This document shows, piece after piece, positions 1 to 9,939 of a stretch of DNA of 64,000 nucleotides (its first letter is position 1; each line of letters starts with the position of its first letter). The notes below the pieces were generated by a model. The model was given only the letters and a program-made list of their open reading frames with translations. It searched no databases and was not told where the DNA came from. Made by a program: the position numbers and the translations under genes. Origin of the DNA: Pelobates cultripes. Its lineage: Eukaryota > Chordata > Amphibia > Anura > Pelobatidae. Location: the NCBI GenBank assembly GCA_933207985.1, contig OW240921.1, forward strand, positions 103,842,297 through 103,906,296, given 5' to 3'.

Positions 1-97
1 ATACAGACAGATATGCAGACAGACACATGGACAGACAGACATGCCTGCATGCAGACAGACAGACATGCATGCAGACAGACAGACATGCAGACAGACA
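1..97. repeat. CAGA-rich simple repeat
   Basis: Imperfect tandem CAGACAGA units with interspersed ATGCATG steps run from the window edge to about base 97. The array probably continues outside the window. It has no coding content. Confidence 0.9.
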
Positions 98-420
98 AAA
101 AATAAGGAGAAGAGAGCGCTGGTCAACTAACAGGCAGCAACCCTTAAAAAGGGAATCCCTCCAAACCCTTTTAGACAAGACAAATGAATAAATAATAAAA
201 TCATACTTACAAGTGGAGAGCAGACCGACTGCTCTCTGATACCCGCCTAGGATTTCTTGGGGTGCATGGAACTTCCAAGGGTTATAAAACCAAAAAAAGG
301 TAAAAATAGAATAATAAAAAGCCAGGATAGAATAAAAATTATGTGTATATAAAAAAAGATAATTGGCACAAAAAATTGACCAAAATACTTTTAATTCAAA
401 AATACACAATATAAAATTTC
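98..420. other. Gene-free stretch between two simple repeats
   Basis: A-rich sequence with no recognisable gene or repeat family. A short palindrome (GAGAGCAG / CTGCTCTC) lies near 217-238. It may be the body of an unrecognised element, because similar CAGA/CATA repeats lie on both sides. Confidence 0.4.
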
Positions 421-535
421 CAGACAGACATGCATACAGATAGACAGACATGCAAACAGACATGCATACATACATACATACAGACAGACGTGCATACATA
501 CATACATACATACTGACATGTATACAAAGACATGC
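421..535. repeat. CAGA/CATA simple repeat
   Basis: Mixed GACA, GATA and CATA tetranucleotide units, including two (CATA)n runs. This is related in composition to the array at the window start. The reading frames across it are cysteine/valine/methionine-rich repeats and not genes. Confidence 0.9.
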
Positions 536-659
536 ATCTAATTTTTTCAGCCACCCTCTTGTTTCTTACCTTTTCCTTGCGGTGGCTGGGGCTGATGGGA
601 GTCCGTTGCCTTTCCCTCTTCACTGCCTGGCTTTCTCTCCTCAGACGTAAAAGATATAG

Positions 660-775
660 GGCTTATCAGGTGGCCCTAAATGCTTGAGTCAACCGATGGG
701 CACCATCAGCATGCAGGCCCCCTGTGCAGCTGCACCAGCGGCAGCTCTGCCACTACACATGGGGGCCGGGCACAC
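660..775. mobile_element. hAT-like MITE end (copy 1)
   Basis: The block around 703-765 (GCAGGCCCCCTGTGCAGCTG and onward to CTCTGCCACTA) is clearly similar to 32690-32731, where the same stretch ends in GTCACTG. Ending in CACTG (CAGTG on the other strand) is typical of hAT termini. The other end of this copy was not found, so the superfamily call is an inference. Confidence 0.4.
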
Positions 776-839
776 CAGGGCTGCCGGGCCTGTGACAACC
801 ATCATTGTTGTCACCCCCTGATGGTGGCCCTGAGTGCCT

Positions 840-1315
840 ATATGTTTCCCCATATGATTTGGTCTTGTGTATTGATTGTTTGTGCTGTTTTCCTGTCACA
901 TTGTTCTACCAGCAGGGCATTGTCCCATTGTTCCAGGGACACTTCCAGACCAGTTCAAAATGGCTACCCTGCCACTCCTTTAAATCTATTATGCAGTCCT
1001 CATCCCGTTATTGTCTGTTCCCACAATTTCTGGTAATTACAGGGCTCCATTCCCACTGGTTGTAAGCTTTGTAAGTGTGATTGGTTGCTATCCCAAGTCC
1101 ATACTGTAAATGGTTGACTTGGGATATGCACTGTAATTGGTTACCTACACAAGTCCATGCTGCCATTGGGTACCACTGTAACCCAATTGTATGCAAATGA
1201 GGCTGTGGGGTAGAAATCGACGTGCTGTCTCCAATAAAGGTTGTTTTTCTCCCCTTCACAAAGTGCTTGGGGAGGTGGGCTGTAATCATTACGGCAGCAT
1301 TTCTTCTAACATGAG
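840..1315 (+). repeat. Possible solo LTR with polyadenylation signal
   Basis: The block carries AATAAA at 1233-1238, followed by a T-rich then GT-rich stretch and a run ending near CTAACA, as in the R-U5 part of a retroviral-type LTR. No target-site duplication or partner LTR could be found, and the 5' boundary is uncertain. It could equally be a degraded non-LTR 3' end. Confidence 0.3.
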
Positions 1316-1329
1316 AGGACTTCAGTAAG

Positions 1330-3243
1330 TAGATACTTACTTAGAGTTTTGCAAATCCACTACAATGATCTAAAAAATAATTTGTTTTTATTACTTAGAT
1401 GCCATGATTGGGGTACAGCATATGCCTTTTGTATGTGTCCACTTGTCATCTGCATGCACCTGCCTTCTATTAAATGTGACCCAAGCTAGTTTTGTCAATT
1501 GGCATCATTGCTACAGGCATCAGGTTCTCCGATAACATTTGGTTATTTATGATATAAATACATATAATGTAAGGTTTTTTATTTGTTTGAAACAAATGCT
1601 ACTCATTTTTATCATAATTGGTTTTGCCTTTCCTGTTTTTTATCATTGAGGAAGTCACTCCTAACACTTCAGTGGAAATTCCAGTATCACACCAAAAAGC
1701 GGAATTACCTGAGCCAGTTACATAGACAGGCTCAGACAAATGTGAGTGTGATAACTATAAGATTCCAACTGTGATTGCTTTATATATTGCAAAAACCATA
1801 TTGCCCTATGAAAGTGTTTTTTTTTTTGTTTTGTTTTTTTTATCCCTGCAGTAATACCTGCCACACAACACAGGGTATAAACATTTTCACTTTTTTTACA
1901 CCCTTTGGGCCAATATGGATTTATAATATACTCCATATTGATTTATACGCTTGCACGCTATTTTGTATTTCTTGCTTTTATGATACAAATATGCTTGCAT
2001 CATATCACTCAAGCATTTTCTTTAATTAGTGAATGCATTAGATGTGTTATAGGCCTATAGGAATCTAGTCTCTAGTAGCCAGACTATCATGCTTAGTTGC
2101 CGTGCTCCTTGTGGTTTGATTCCTAGCTGTGACCCAGATTGCTGTACTACAATTCTGTCTTCCCTAGTATGACCAAATTCCCTATTTGATTGCTGCATGC
2201 GCTTAATATGTCATTCTTTTTATGAGGCATTGCCAAACTCAACATATTTTTATTTTGTATGACTAATTCATGAGATTGATTTATATGCGATCTTCAACTT
2301 ACCTGAGTAAAGCACTCAGAGTCTCTGTTTGAAACTCTAACATCCTAATCTATGCTGCTTAGAATATGGTCTGCAACCTATACTCACTGACATATTTCAA
2401 TTATCTCATGAAAAGAGGCTAGATAGTAGCTTGGCCTATCTGCTGTCTTCACCTAAGTTTCACCTTATTGCTGACTATATCTGTATCAGCCTTTGATTTT
2501 GTTTACATTTTAACAGTCTGTTGTGGGTGCTCTGTTTCCCAATGGACAGGAGTTATGTAGGTGGCCAAAATTTTAAGGACCTAAGGGCAAATTTTATGAC
2601 CCCCCCTTACATATATTAAAACAAGCTCCTCCCCAAATCTCACTCTATACCTTACCTTATGTCCAACTCTAACATGTTAAATGAATATATAAAAATTATA
2701 TCAGACTGGATGATATTTATTTACAAAACTCTTAAATATATAGGTTCTTGTTATGACCCTTTAGATCAGTTACTGCATTGTTGAACAATGAAGTAAAAGC
2801 AATATCATTCACACTACATGAAGAATTTTTGGCAGACGAGACAGTGGAGGGAGCTTTAGCAAAGTTGTAATATAATTAAATAAAGTTTTGCCTGCTCTCT
2901 TTAATTTGTCTATCTGTCAAACAATAATCTATAGAGATTTTACCTAGAGATGCCTATTGTTGCTATAATGAAAATCCATGCACTCATTAAAGTGTTACTA
3001 CATTTCGTTTAGCATATATTACTAACAATGATGTCACTAATGTGTCATGTGCTTATTGAAAGAAACAAACTGCAATCTTACCCTTATCCTTCATTTTATT
3101 CTGAGGTATCCTTATTGTATCCTCCTATTGTCATGCATAATTATAACAATTACCATTTAAAATTATATTACTAAACAATATCTGTTTTATTTAATTGGTG
3201 ATCTTCACTATTCATTTTTTTTGTAACAACATTTATTGTTAAC
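1330..3243. other. Gene-free AT-rich stretch
   Basis: No repeat family, RNA gene or convincing reading frame was recognised in about 1.9 kb. The sequence is AT-rich, with short T and A runs. It may be old single-copy or intronic DNA. Confidence 0.5.
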
Positions 3244-3247
3244 ATTG

Positions 3248-3926
3248 TGAATAGCCTTCCAGCTGAAGTGGTAGAGGTTAAAGGACCACTATAGTGCCAG
3301 GAAAACATTCTCTCTTTCCTGGCACTATAGTGCCCTGAGGGTGCCCCCACCCTCAGGGTCCCCCTCCCGCCCGGCTCTGGAAGGGGGAAAGGGGTCAAAC
3401 TTACCTTTTTCCAGCGCTGGGCGGAGAGCTCTCTGCCTCCTCTCCTCCTCCGATCCGCCCCGTAGGCTGAATGCGCACGCGCGGCAAGAGCTGCGCGCGC
3501 ATTCAGCCGGTCACATAGGAAAGCATTCTCAATGCTTTCCTATGGACGCTGGCGTGCTCTCACTGTGAAAATCACAGTGAGAAGCACGCAAGCGCCTCTA
3601 GTGGCTGTCAATGAGACAGCCACTAGAGGAAATAGGGGAAGGCTTAACCCATTCATAAACATAGCAGTTTCTCTGAAACTGCTATGTTTATGAAAAAATG
3701 GGTTAACCCTAGAAGGACCTGGCACCCAGACCACTTCATTAAGCTGAAGTGGTCTGGGTGCCTAGAGTGGTCCTTAACACAGTAAAGGAGTTTAAGCATG
3801 CGTGGGATAGGCATAAGGCTATCTAACTATAAGATAAGGCCAGGGACTAATGAAAGTATTTAGAAAATTGGGCAGACTAGATGGGCCGAATGGTTCTTAT
3901 CTGCTGTCACATTCTATGTTTCTATG
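3248..3926 (+). mobile_element. CR1 LINE 3' end, split by a TTAA MITE
   Basis: Bases 3248-3277 and 3778-3926 together match the terminal part of the longer CR1 copies at 27655-29561 and 50408-51955: the same 'agccttccagctgaagtgg' start, 'ttaagcatgcgtgggatagg' middle and a TTCTATGTTTCTATG terminus. The two halves are separated by a 0.5-kb MITE. This is non-coding 3' UTR of a 5'-truncated copy, as is usual for CR1 insertions made by target-primed reverse transcription. Confidence 0.88.
3278..3777. mobile_element. TTAA-flanked multi-hairpin MITE (copy 1)
   Basis: The element is flanked by TTAA on both sides (3278-3281 and 3774-3777). Its ends are inverted (AGGACCACTATAG left, GTGGTCC right). 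The interior is a chain of palindromes: CCAGGAAA/TTTCCTGG, GAAAGCATT/AATGCTTTC, GTGGCTGTC/GACAGCCAC, CATAGCAGTTTC/GAAACTGCTATG and CACCCAGACCACTTC/GAAGTGGTCTGGGTG. It has no transposase, so it must be mobilised in trans. A TTAA target points to piggyBac or Kolobok enzymes. Two further copies lie at 46115-46570 and 47428-47909. Confidence 0.9.
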
Positions 3927-3991
3927 ATTCTGGGATTGTGCAACAGGCCAGAATCATTCTAATTGTACTTGCTTCTTTTTACACATCCATA

Positions 3992-4038
3992 CAAAATACT
4001 TTGGATCTTTGACAAATGGCATCTTGTTGCAAATGATG
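3992..4038 (+). repeat. 47-bp perfect direct repeat, copy A
   Basis: Identical over 47 bases to 6718-6764, 2.7 kb downstream. The flanks are not similar. No terminal inverted repeats are seen. Confidence 0.85.
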
Positions 4039-4039
4039 A

Positions 4040-4718
4040 AATTCAAGTGTATACTTGACACACGTATGGTTTATAAAAAGCAGGCATTCCACTAATAAGA
4101 GTATTTATGGTACATAGAGACATAGCACACCTGTTTCTATGGATCAGAAAAAAATATGTTTATTTGTGAATTCAACATCTTAACCCCTTCTCTACCATGC
4201 ATTTTTTTTATTTTAAAATTTTTGCATGACATGTATTTGTATTTGAGACATGGGACGTATAGCTAGAATGTGCTTGTTGGATGACCAAATGTACAGATAT
4301 ATCTTAGAGTTGTATAGATATATAATTTTAATGCATTATATATTACAGTCAATTATGTTACTTATGTGCAGTGGCCTAGAGTGCAACCACAAACATTTGG
4401 CCTAAAGTGTAACCACAAACAACTGAGGTCAAACTAGCACACTGCCTCATCATATGCCAACCGTCTGTCTAAATTTAATATTGCAATAACTACATTGCAC
4501 TATAATATTAGTAGAATAAAAGAACATGTAGTACATCAAATATTTAGTACTGTGCTGTGAGGCGGTGTAGCAGCAAACCATAAACACCAGCAAAAAATGT
4601 GTAGTAAAATTAGGTGCAAAACTCACTCATGAACAAGGGACAAAAATATAAATAAAATATTTATAGCTAAAATCACAGTGAAATCAATTACTAAAATCTC
4701 ACCAAATTGTAAACACAT
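4040..4718. other. Gene-free AT-rich stretch
   Basis: No gene or repeat family was recognised. The short sequence 'ttggcctaaagtgtaaccac' near 4397 resembles an adjacent stretch at 4370, suggesting a small local duplication. Confidence 0.4.
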
Positions 4719-5098
4719 TTAAAGGGACACTTAAGACCCCTTAAGCATTTTAGATTGCTAAAAAGCTTTATGTGTAAAGAGTGGGTCCTCTTTATTGCAT
4801 TTTGCAAAAAGTGGAGATGTCAATAGAAATTGACAAATGTATTAATTAACCTGGTTACACCAACTTTGCTTTCAAACAGACAACAGATCCTGTTGTTTCC
4901 TGGTTTCCATAGCTCAGTGAAGCTAAACTCAGGTGGCAGCAATAGCTCAGAGCACATGCCTTGCACAGACTTCTCACTGAGCTGCATTGGGAAGTCTGGG
5001 ATTAGACAGCCACAGAAAATCTTGGTGGATTCAGAAGGAGAGGGATTGCAAAGGCAGAACTTTAATCTTTGCAAGCAGTTTTTAGATATGCCTAAGTG
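4719..5098 (+). mobile_element. MITE-like fragment with AAAGGGACAC end
   Basis: The block begins TTTAAAGGGACACTTAAGA and contains a palindromic AAGTCTG/CAGACTT pair around the 'gagctgcattgggaagtctg' stretch. AAAGGGACAC is the same style of terminus as the other TTAA MITEs here (AAAGGACCAC, AAAGGAACAC). The right terminus is not recognisable, so the end is approximate. Confidence 0.5.
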
Positions 5099-5175
5099 AC
5101 AAAAAATACCTAATTAAATGCATGCAAGTTTTCGTTTGAAGTATATACTAAACAGTGATTTTTGTTTATTTTGTA

Positions 5176-6007
5176 TTTGGTGTCACATCCTGTTCTGCTC
5201 TGCGGAGATGTCTGGCCTTGGCTTCTGGTATCCAGAATCTATTCTATGTCTGGTTTTCTTTATGCTGGGTTTTCTGGGTTCATTCCTTTATTCTGTTCCT
5301 GCAATTCCCAGTCTCCTGGATTCCTTTAAATGTTTGTTCTTTGTTGCCATACCCATTCCTTTGCCATTTAATCCTTTTTTGTTTCAGTCTTGAGTTTCAT
5401 TACCTGCTCCTTTCTTTGCAGGTAAGTACTGTGTGTGTTTTATTGTTTATTTGGTCATGCATATCTAGGCAGTTAGGACCCACTGGAATTGGAGTACTTT
5501 GACGCAGTGGTGGACTGCATACATCTTGGCCATTTATGTATGTCTAAATCTCCAATGTTTTACATATATAGTACTTAGTTATGTCTCCTCTTGTTTTGCC
5601 TTGCATCTCTTGTCCTGTCCTGCCCTGTTCATGTTTCCCTCATGTCTTGTGTACATGTTCTGGGTTCTGCTTTATGTCCTGCTCCGGTTCTGGGTTCTTC
5701 TAGTCTTGTCTTGTTTTTTTGTTAGGTGCCTGTTCTAGTCTTGCCTTGTTTCTGTACTGGATACATATCTGCTGCAGAGCCTCCCTATCCATATCCTGGG
5801 AGGTATACATAGTTTCATCTGCTCCTGGATCTGCAGAAGCTGCATCAGGGCCCTGGTATATGGCCGCACAAACGCTGGTGCTCAACATCAGTGGGCGTGT
5901 GGTTACCCTACACCAGGTCCTGATAGGCCTTTCCATGCTGAGACTCCCACCATCATCATCAGGCCCTCAGAGGTCCAGGTCTCCGTACCGCCACCCATGA
6001 CATTTGG
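5176..6007. mobile_element. Solo LTR of a Ty3/gypsy-type element with 5-bp TSD
   Basis: The LTR proper is 5181-6002 (822 bp). It starts TGTCA and ends TGACA, so it has the canonical TG...CA with 5-bp inverted termini. It is flanked by perfect TTTGG duplications at 5176-5180 and 6003-6007. No internal gag-pol or second LTR is present, so this is a solo LTR left by LTR-LTR recombination. A 5-bp duplication is typical of Ty3/gypsy. It is unrelated in sequence to the LTRs of the element at 20931-26285. Confidence 0.85.
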
Positions 6008-6382
6008 GCAGCGAAGTGCCCTTTTAATAAAGTGAACAGCACACATTGAATGTATATAAAATAAGTATGAAATTCCCCCCTCATGATCAAAGGACTAGGC
6101 ATAGAAATACAAAAACATACAATAACATAGTGCAACATAAAAATCAATAAATGATTGAAATTCACACTTGTAGTGATCCACTCGCATTTGCTACTAAGAA
6201 GACTGAATGTATGCTTACTATATTGGAGCCATCTGAAGAAGGCTCAAGCTTTTGAATGTATCATTATAAGCGAGAATTTATTGATTATTATGTTCATAAA
6301 TAATGCGCTATATCATTGTATGCATTTAGTTTTCTCCTCCTTGTCTTTTGATAGTCATGATGGTAATCGAAAAAAATATAAA

Positions 6383-6402
6383 ATATATATATATATATAT
6401 AA
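6383..6402. repeat. (AT)n microsatellite
   Basis: About ten AT dinucleotides inside a longer A/T-only stretch. Confidence 0.9.
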
Positions 6403-7099
6403 TAAATATATTATAGTATGGTAGTAGTAAATATACTGTATTTGTTTGGGTTATTTCTTGTAGGTATTAATGAATTGTGACATAGCAAATTGTCTTATTT
6501 TGCGAAAACAAATTTCACATAACTATTTTTTTTAATATAAGAAAATCTCACTTGTTTTAAAGTGTAACCATTGTATACTTCACAATTACAACTACAAGAA
6601 ATCCTATGTGTTGTGAGGTTAATAGTGATGACCTATGAAACTATTCACATGCGTAATATATTTTTCTCTGTAATTACTATTTAACGTCAAATATGTCATC
6701 TGATAAAATGATTCATTCAAAATACTTTGGATCTTTGACAAATGGCATCTTGTTGCAAATGATGTGATTTTTTTGTTTTTCACTTCAATCCATCTTTCGT
6801 TATTGCATAAAATTTATATTTTTTCCAAGCGTTTAAAGATTTGTGAAGTTTTGCTCTTTTTCAAGTGTTCTGTGAAAGGTTTGAAAATACCATTAAAGCT
6901 TCCCGTTGCTACAGAACATTATCAGCCTTTCATGAAATTTAGCAGATATTGTATGCTGCCAAATTATTTTACCATAGAGAATGCTTTTCTCAGGAGAGAA
7001 AATAAGTGTGCTTCTAAGCGCTTAAATTAGTGAACAAAAAAGAGAGCTTCTCAAACGCACACAACATGTAACAAAATACAAAAGTATCTTACAAATGAA
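6403..7099. other. AT-rich stretch without a recognised gene
   Basis: It contains the second copy of the 47-bp direct repeat (6718-6764). An open frame of 88 codons at 6764-7030 has no recognisable motif and lies in low-complexity AT-rich DNA, so it is not called as a gene. Confidence 0.4.
6718..6764 (+). repeat. 47-bp perfect direct repeat, copy B
   Basis: Identical to 3992-4038. Perfect identity in the middle of otherwise diverged AT-rich sequence implies either a recent local copy event or two ends of one element. Confidence 0.85.
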
Positions 7100-7950
7100 A
7101 AGGTAACAAAAAATACTTAATTACCCTAAACAATATGTTGGAGGTAGATAAGTAACAGCAAGAACATAAAAAAACAAGATAAAACAAAAATAGTGTAGAT
7201 TGTAACCTTAAGTGGTAATATATATAAAATAATATATATAAATATTAGGAAAAAATCCCACTCACATATATTGGAGCCTATTTAATGTGAGCAACTGAAC
7301 TCTTAGGGCAGCACCACACCTTTCTTCTGAATGTCACTCCCCAAATCTCAAAAGAACACATGATAAAAAGACACATAGTGCAGTATGCATTATATCACCA
7401 TATGTGTGAATAGGGATAACCTTTTTTAGCAAAGACTCTTTTCGAAATTAAGCTTCGTTAATCGGCTTAATTATGAAACACATCTTAGTTAAAAGATTAT
7501 ACTGGACTTTTTGTAGTGCGTACGTCTAACTTTTTCTGGTATTTTATTTTAAATAAATGTTTTAAGGGCACATTTTTAGTCTGGCATCATCCATCTTGGT
7601 TTCCAGGTGGCTGTATCTTACGTATGGGATATGTCACCCTGTCTTTGAAACTATATCTTTGTACCTCAGAGCCAGGTATACATTAGGCTCTGTATAAGGT
7701 AAGCATTTTATTACTATTCACCTAGAGTGGGATATAATACATATGCACTATTGGTCTTGGGGAGTGCTGCCATTAGAGAACAAACTAAAATAGGCTCCAA
7801 TATATGTGAGTGGGTTTTTTTTACATTATTTTGAATATGTATTGCCATTTTAAGTTACAATCTATACTATTGTGATTTATCTAGGTTTTATTTTATGTAT
7901 GCTGTGAATTATCTATTTCAAACATCTTGTTAAGGGTAAGGAATTATGAG
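7100..7950. mobile_element. Foldback element, family I
   Basis: Long imperfect inverted arms (about 7120-7300 and 7775-7945) face each other. For example, CTCACATATATTGGAGCCTA at 7261 is the complement of the block at 7790-7810, and GTAGATTGTAAC at 7195 is the complement of GTTACAATCTATAC at 7854. The interior near 7668-7700 holds a hairpin CAGAGCC...GGCTCTG followed by a GTAAGC step, resembling the modules of the elements at 35.7 and 49.4 kb. No coding region is present. Confidence 0.65.
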
Positions 7951-8867
7951 TTTCTAGCACTCCACTATATTCTTTGAGTGTTTTCACTTGTACGATATTT
8001 TTGTAAATTATTCACTAGTTCATGTATTCTCTTATTTGTATTTCTAAAGAAATCTTGGAAAGTTTTGTCAGCAATTTAATTAAAAAAAATTTAATTTTTG
8101 ATTCGCATTTCCCTGGGATGTGTTTATCTCTAAAGTGTTGACAGTACTAATTAATTGATTGTATTCTTTTTTCATTATGCTTATGAATTTGAAGAATAAC
8201 ACAATTGTCTTTTAATGTGTGAGGATAGCTTTCAGCACACTGCTTTATAGGTCTGCATTGCTTATCTATAGCAAGTACCATAACATTGTGCAAACCCCTT
8301 TGTCTGAAAAAAAAAAAATACATTTGTTTGTTTTATTATCAGTGACAAATAAATGATTGATTCTTGAAATTATTGAAAAGCAGCATTCCATAGACTGACT
8401 CATACTGATGACTACATTTTCCATTAACTTGACTTATCTCACCATTGTTTCTTCAAAGCATGATCATGGATGCATGCTACTATACTTAGAGAAGGGCCAT
8501 GTCACCTTATTTACTTTATATAATGCCTGGATATCATGAAGCAACATATGTGAACCAACCTTTATATAGCACATGTATCTCAGTATTACTGCTTGTAGTA
8601 GCAAGTTGCTGTGAAAAATTCTCAGATTTATTGCACACACGTTACTGACTACAAACAAACAGACCCTTTGAGTGAGACAATGTTGTGTATTTTTAACTAT
8701 GAACACAAACATATACATGATAAACTACACATGCATACGTTGCCACATTTAATTAAAGGTCCATATGTAAGTTGTGGAACTGCACTCAAACCCTTCTTCT
8801 CAGGAGTCCTTGGGTGCTAACCGGATCAGTCCCAGTACCACAGGACCAAAAAATTACGTTTGAAAAA
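7951..8867. other. AT-rich stretch without a recognised gene
   Basis: No repeat family was recognised with confidence. An antisense frame of 84 codons at 8464-8718 has no motif or codon-bias support. Confidence 0.4.
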
Positions 8868-8952
8868 TAGACAAAAATCCAGGCACTCCAAAGTCTCCAA
8901 AAAAAGGCAATTGTATTGGACCCACGAACCAAAAACAATGTTTCAACCCTAA
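8868..8952 (-). repeat. GAAAC-type retro-repeat fragment, minus strand
   Basis: Read on the minus strand, it runs AGGGTTGAAACATTG, then an AATA-rich spacer and GGAGTGCCTGGATTTTTG. The same order (GGGTCGAAACGTCG, spacer with TATTAAAGCAC, then GTGAGTGCATTTTG) is seen on the plus strand at 63005-63130. This is a dispersed family; its class is uncertain. Confidence 0.45.
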
Positions 8953-8956
8953 AGTC

Positions 8957-9820
8957 TTAAAGGAACAACCCAAGTACTACAACTACAACAGCAGTTATCT
9001 TTTGGGTTAGACTTTGAACAATTACATTTTCCAATGTATTTTTATAGAAAATGTAAATATTTACACTGTGACTTTTCACATTATCTCTAACTAAACCACA
9101 ATTTGTTATTTGCTGGTCATCTTTATCCAATATTACATATATTTAGACTATATTTTAAAGTAAACAAAAATCCAGTAAAAAAAAATAAAATAAAGAAATT
9201 ACATACATGTTTGACACTAAGCCCCACTATGAGTCCAGCTACTCCATATTTATTAGTTCACTTACCGACAACTTTCATATATACTACCTAGCAGACTCAC
9301 CAACTGGAAAAAGTAATGGTGTAGCTATATTACTACGGAAATAATATTTGTCCATTTTGCAGTGGCAATCCTTCTTTGAACCTCCCCCGGCTCATCAAGA
9401 GTTAAAATACACTTTAACACTTATCAGATTCCAGCGCCGATCTACTTCAATGCTTGTTCAACGCTCTGAGTCCTCCGACATCATGCGACTGGGATGTGCT
9501 TATGTGCATGTAGTGTGAGTGCACTGGGCCCTCCTCATAGGTTCAATGCTTTTCTGTTTGGATTTAACTGCCACTGGATGTCTTCAAGCAGAGTATGTAG
9601 ATGTCCAGCATAAGTTAGGTGACCAAAAGTCAGTTAGCCACCAGCAAGTGCCTCTAGTGACTGTCTGACTGCTACTAGAGGCAGTGTTTGTCCTGCAATG
9701 TAATTATTGCAGTTTCTCAAAAACTGCAACCATTTACATTGCAGGACTAAGTGGGACTGAGGCACTGCACCCAGAGCACTTTAATGAGCTGAAGTTGTCT
9801 GGATAACTATAGTGTCCCTC
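8957..9820. mobile_element. Degraded TTAA-type MITE
   Basis: The left end is TTAAAGGAACAAC at 8957. The right part has the subterminal hairpin region 'cacccagagcactttaatga', parallel to 'cacccagaccacttcattaa' in the family at 3278, followed by ACTATAGTGTCCCT. An internal palindrome, TGCAATGTAA...TTACATTGCA, is present around 9695-9745. The right TTAA is lost. Identification rests on shared layout; whether both ends belong to one element is an inference. Confidence 0.5.
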
Positions 9821-9939
9821 TCATATAAAATTGAACGCAACAGGGCTCCCCACTATCCCAAATACTTTTCACACTTTCACTAGAACTGCAATTACAAGCC
9901 ATTTGAACAAAGACACTCAATACAGGCCTTCAAGTTTGA

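Noticed and set aside
396..650. Overlapping frames of 66-75 codons on both strands
   Set aside because: They translate CAGA/CATA simple repeats into Cys/Val/Met or His/Thr runs and have no gene-like composition.
680..1289. Frames of 118, 86 and 93 codons
   Set aside because: No motif, signal or splice context. They overlap each other on both strands and lie in a likely transposon or LTR fragment.
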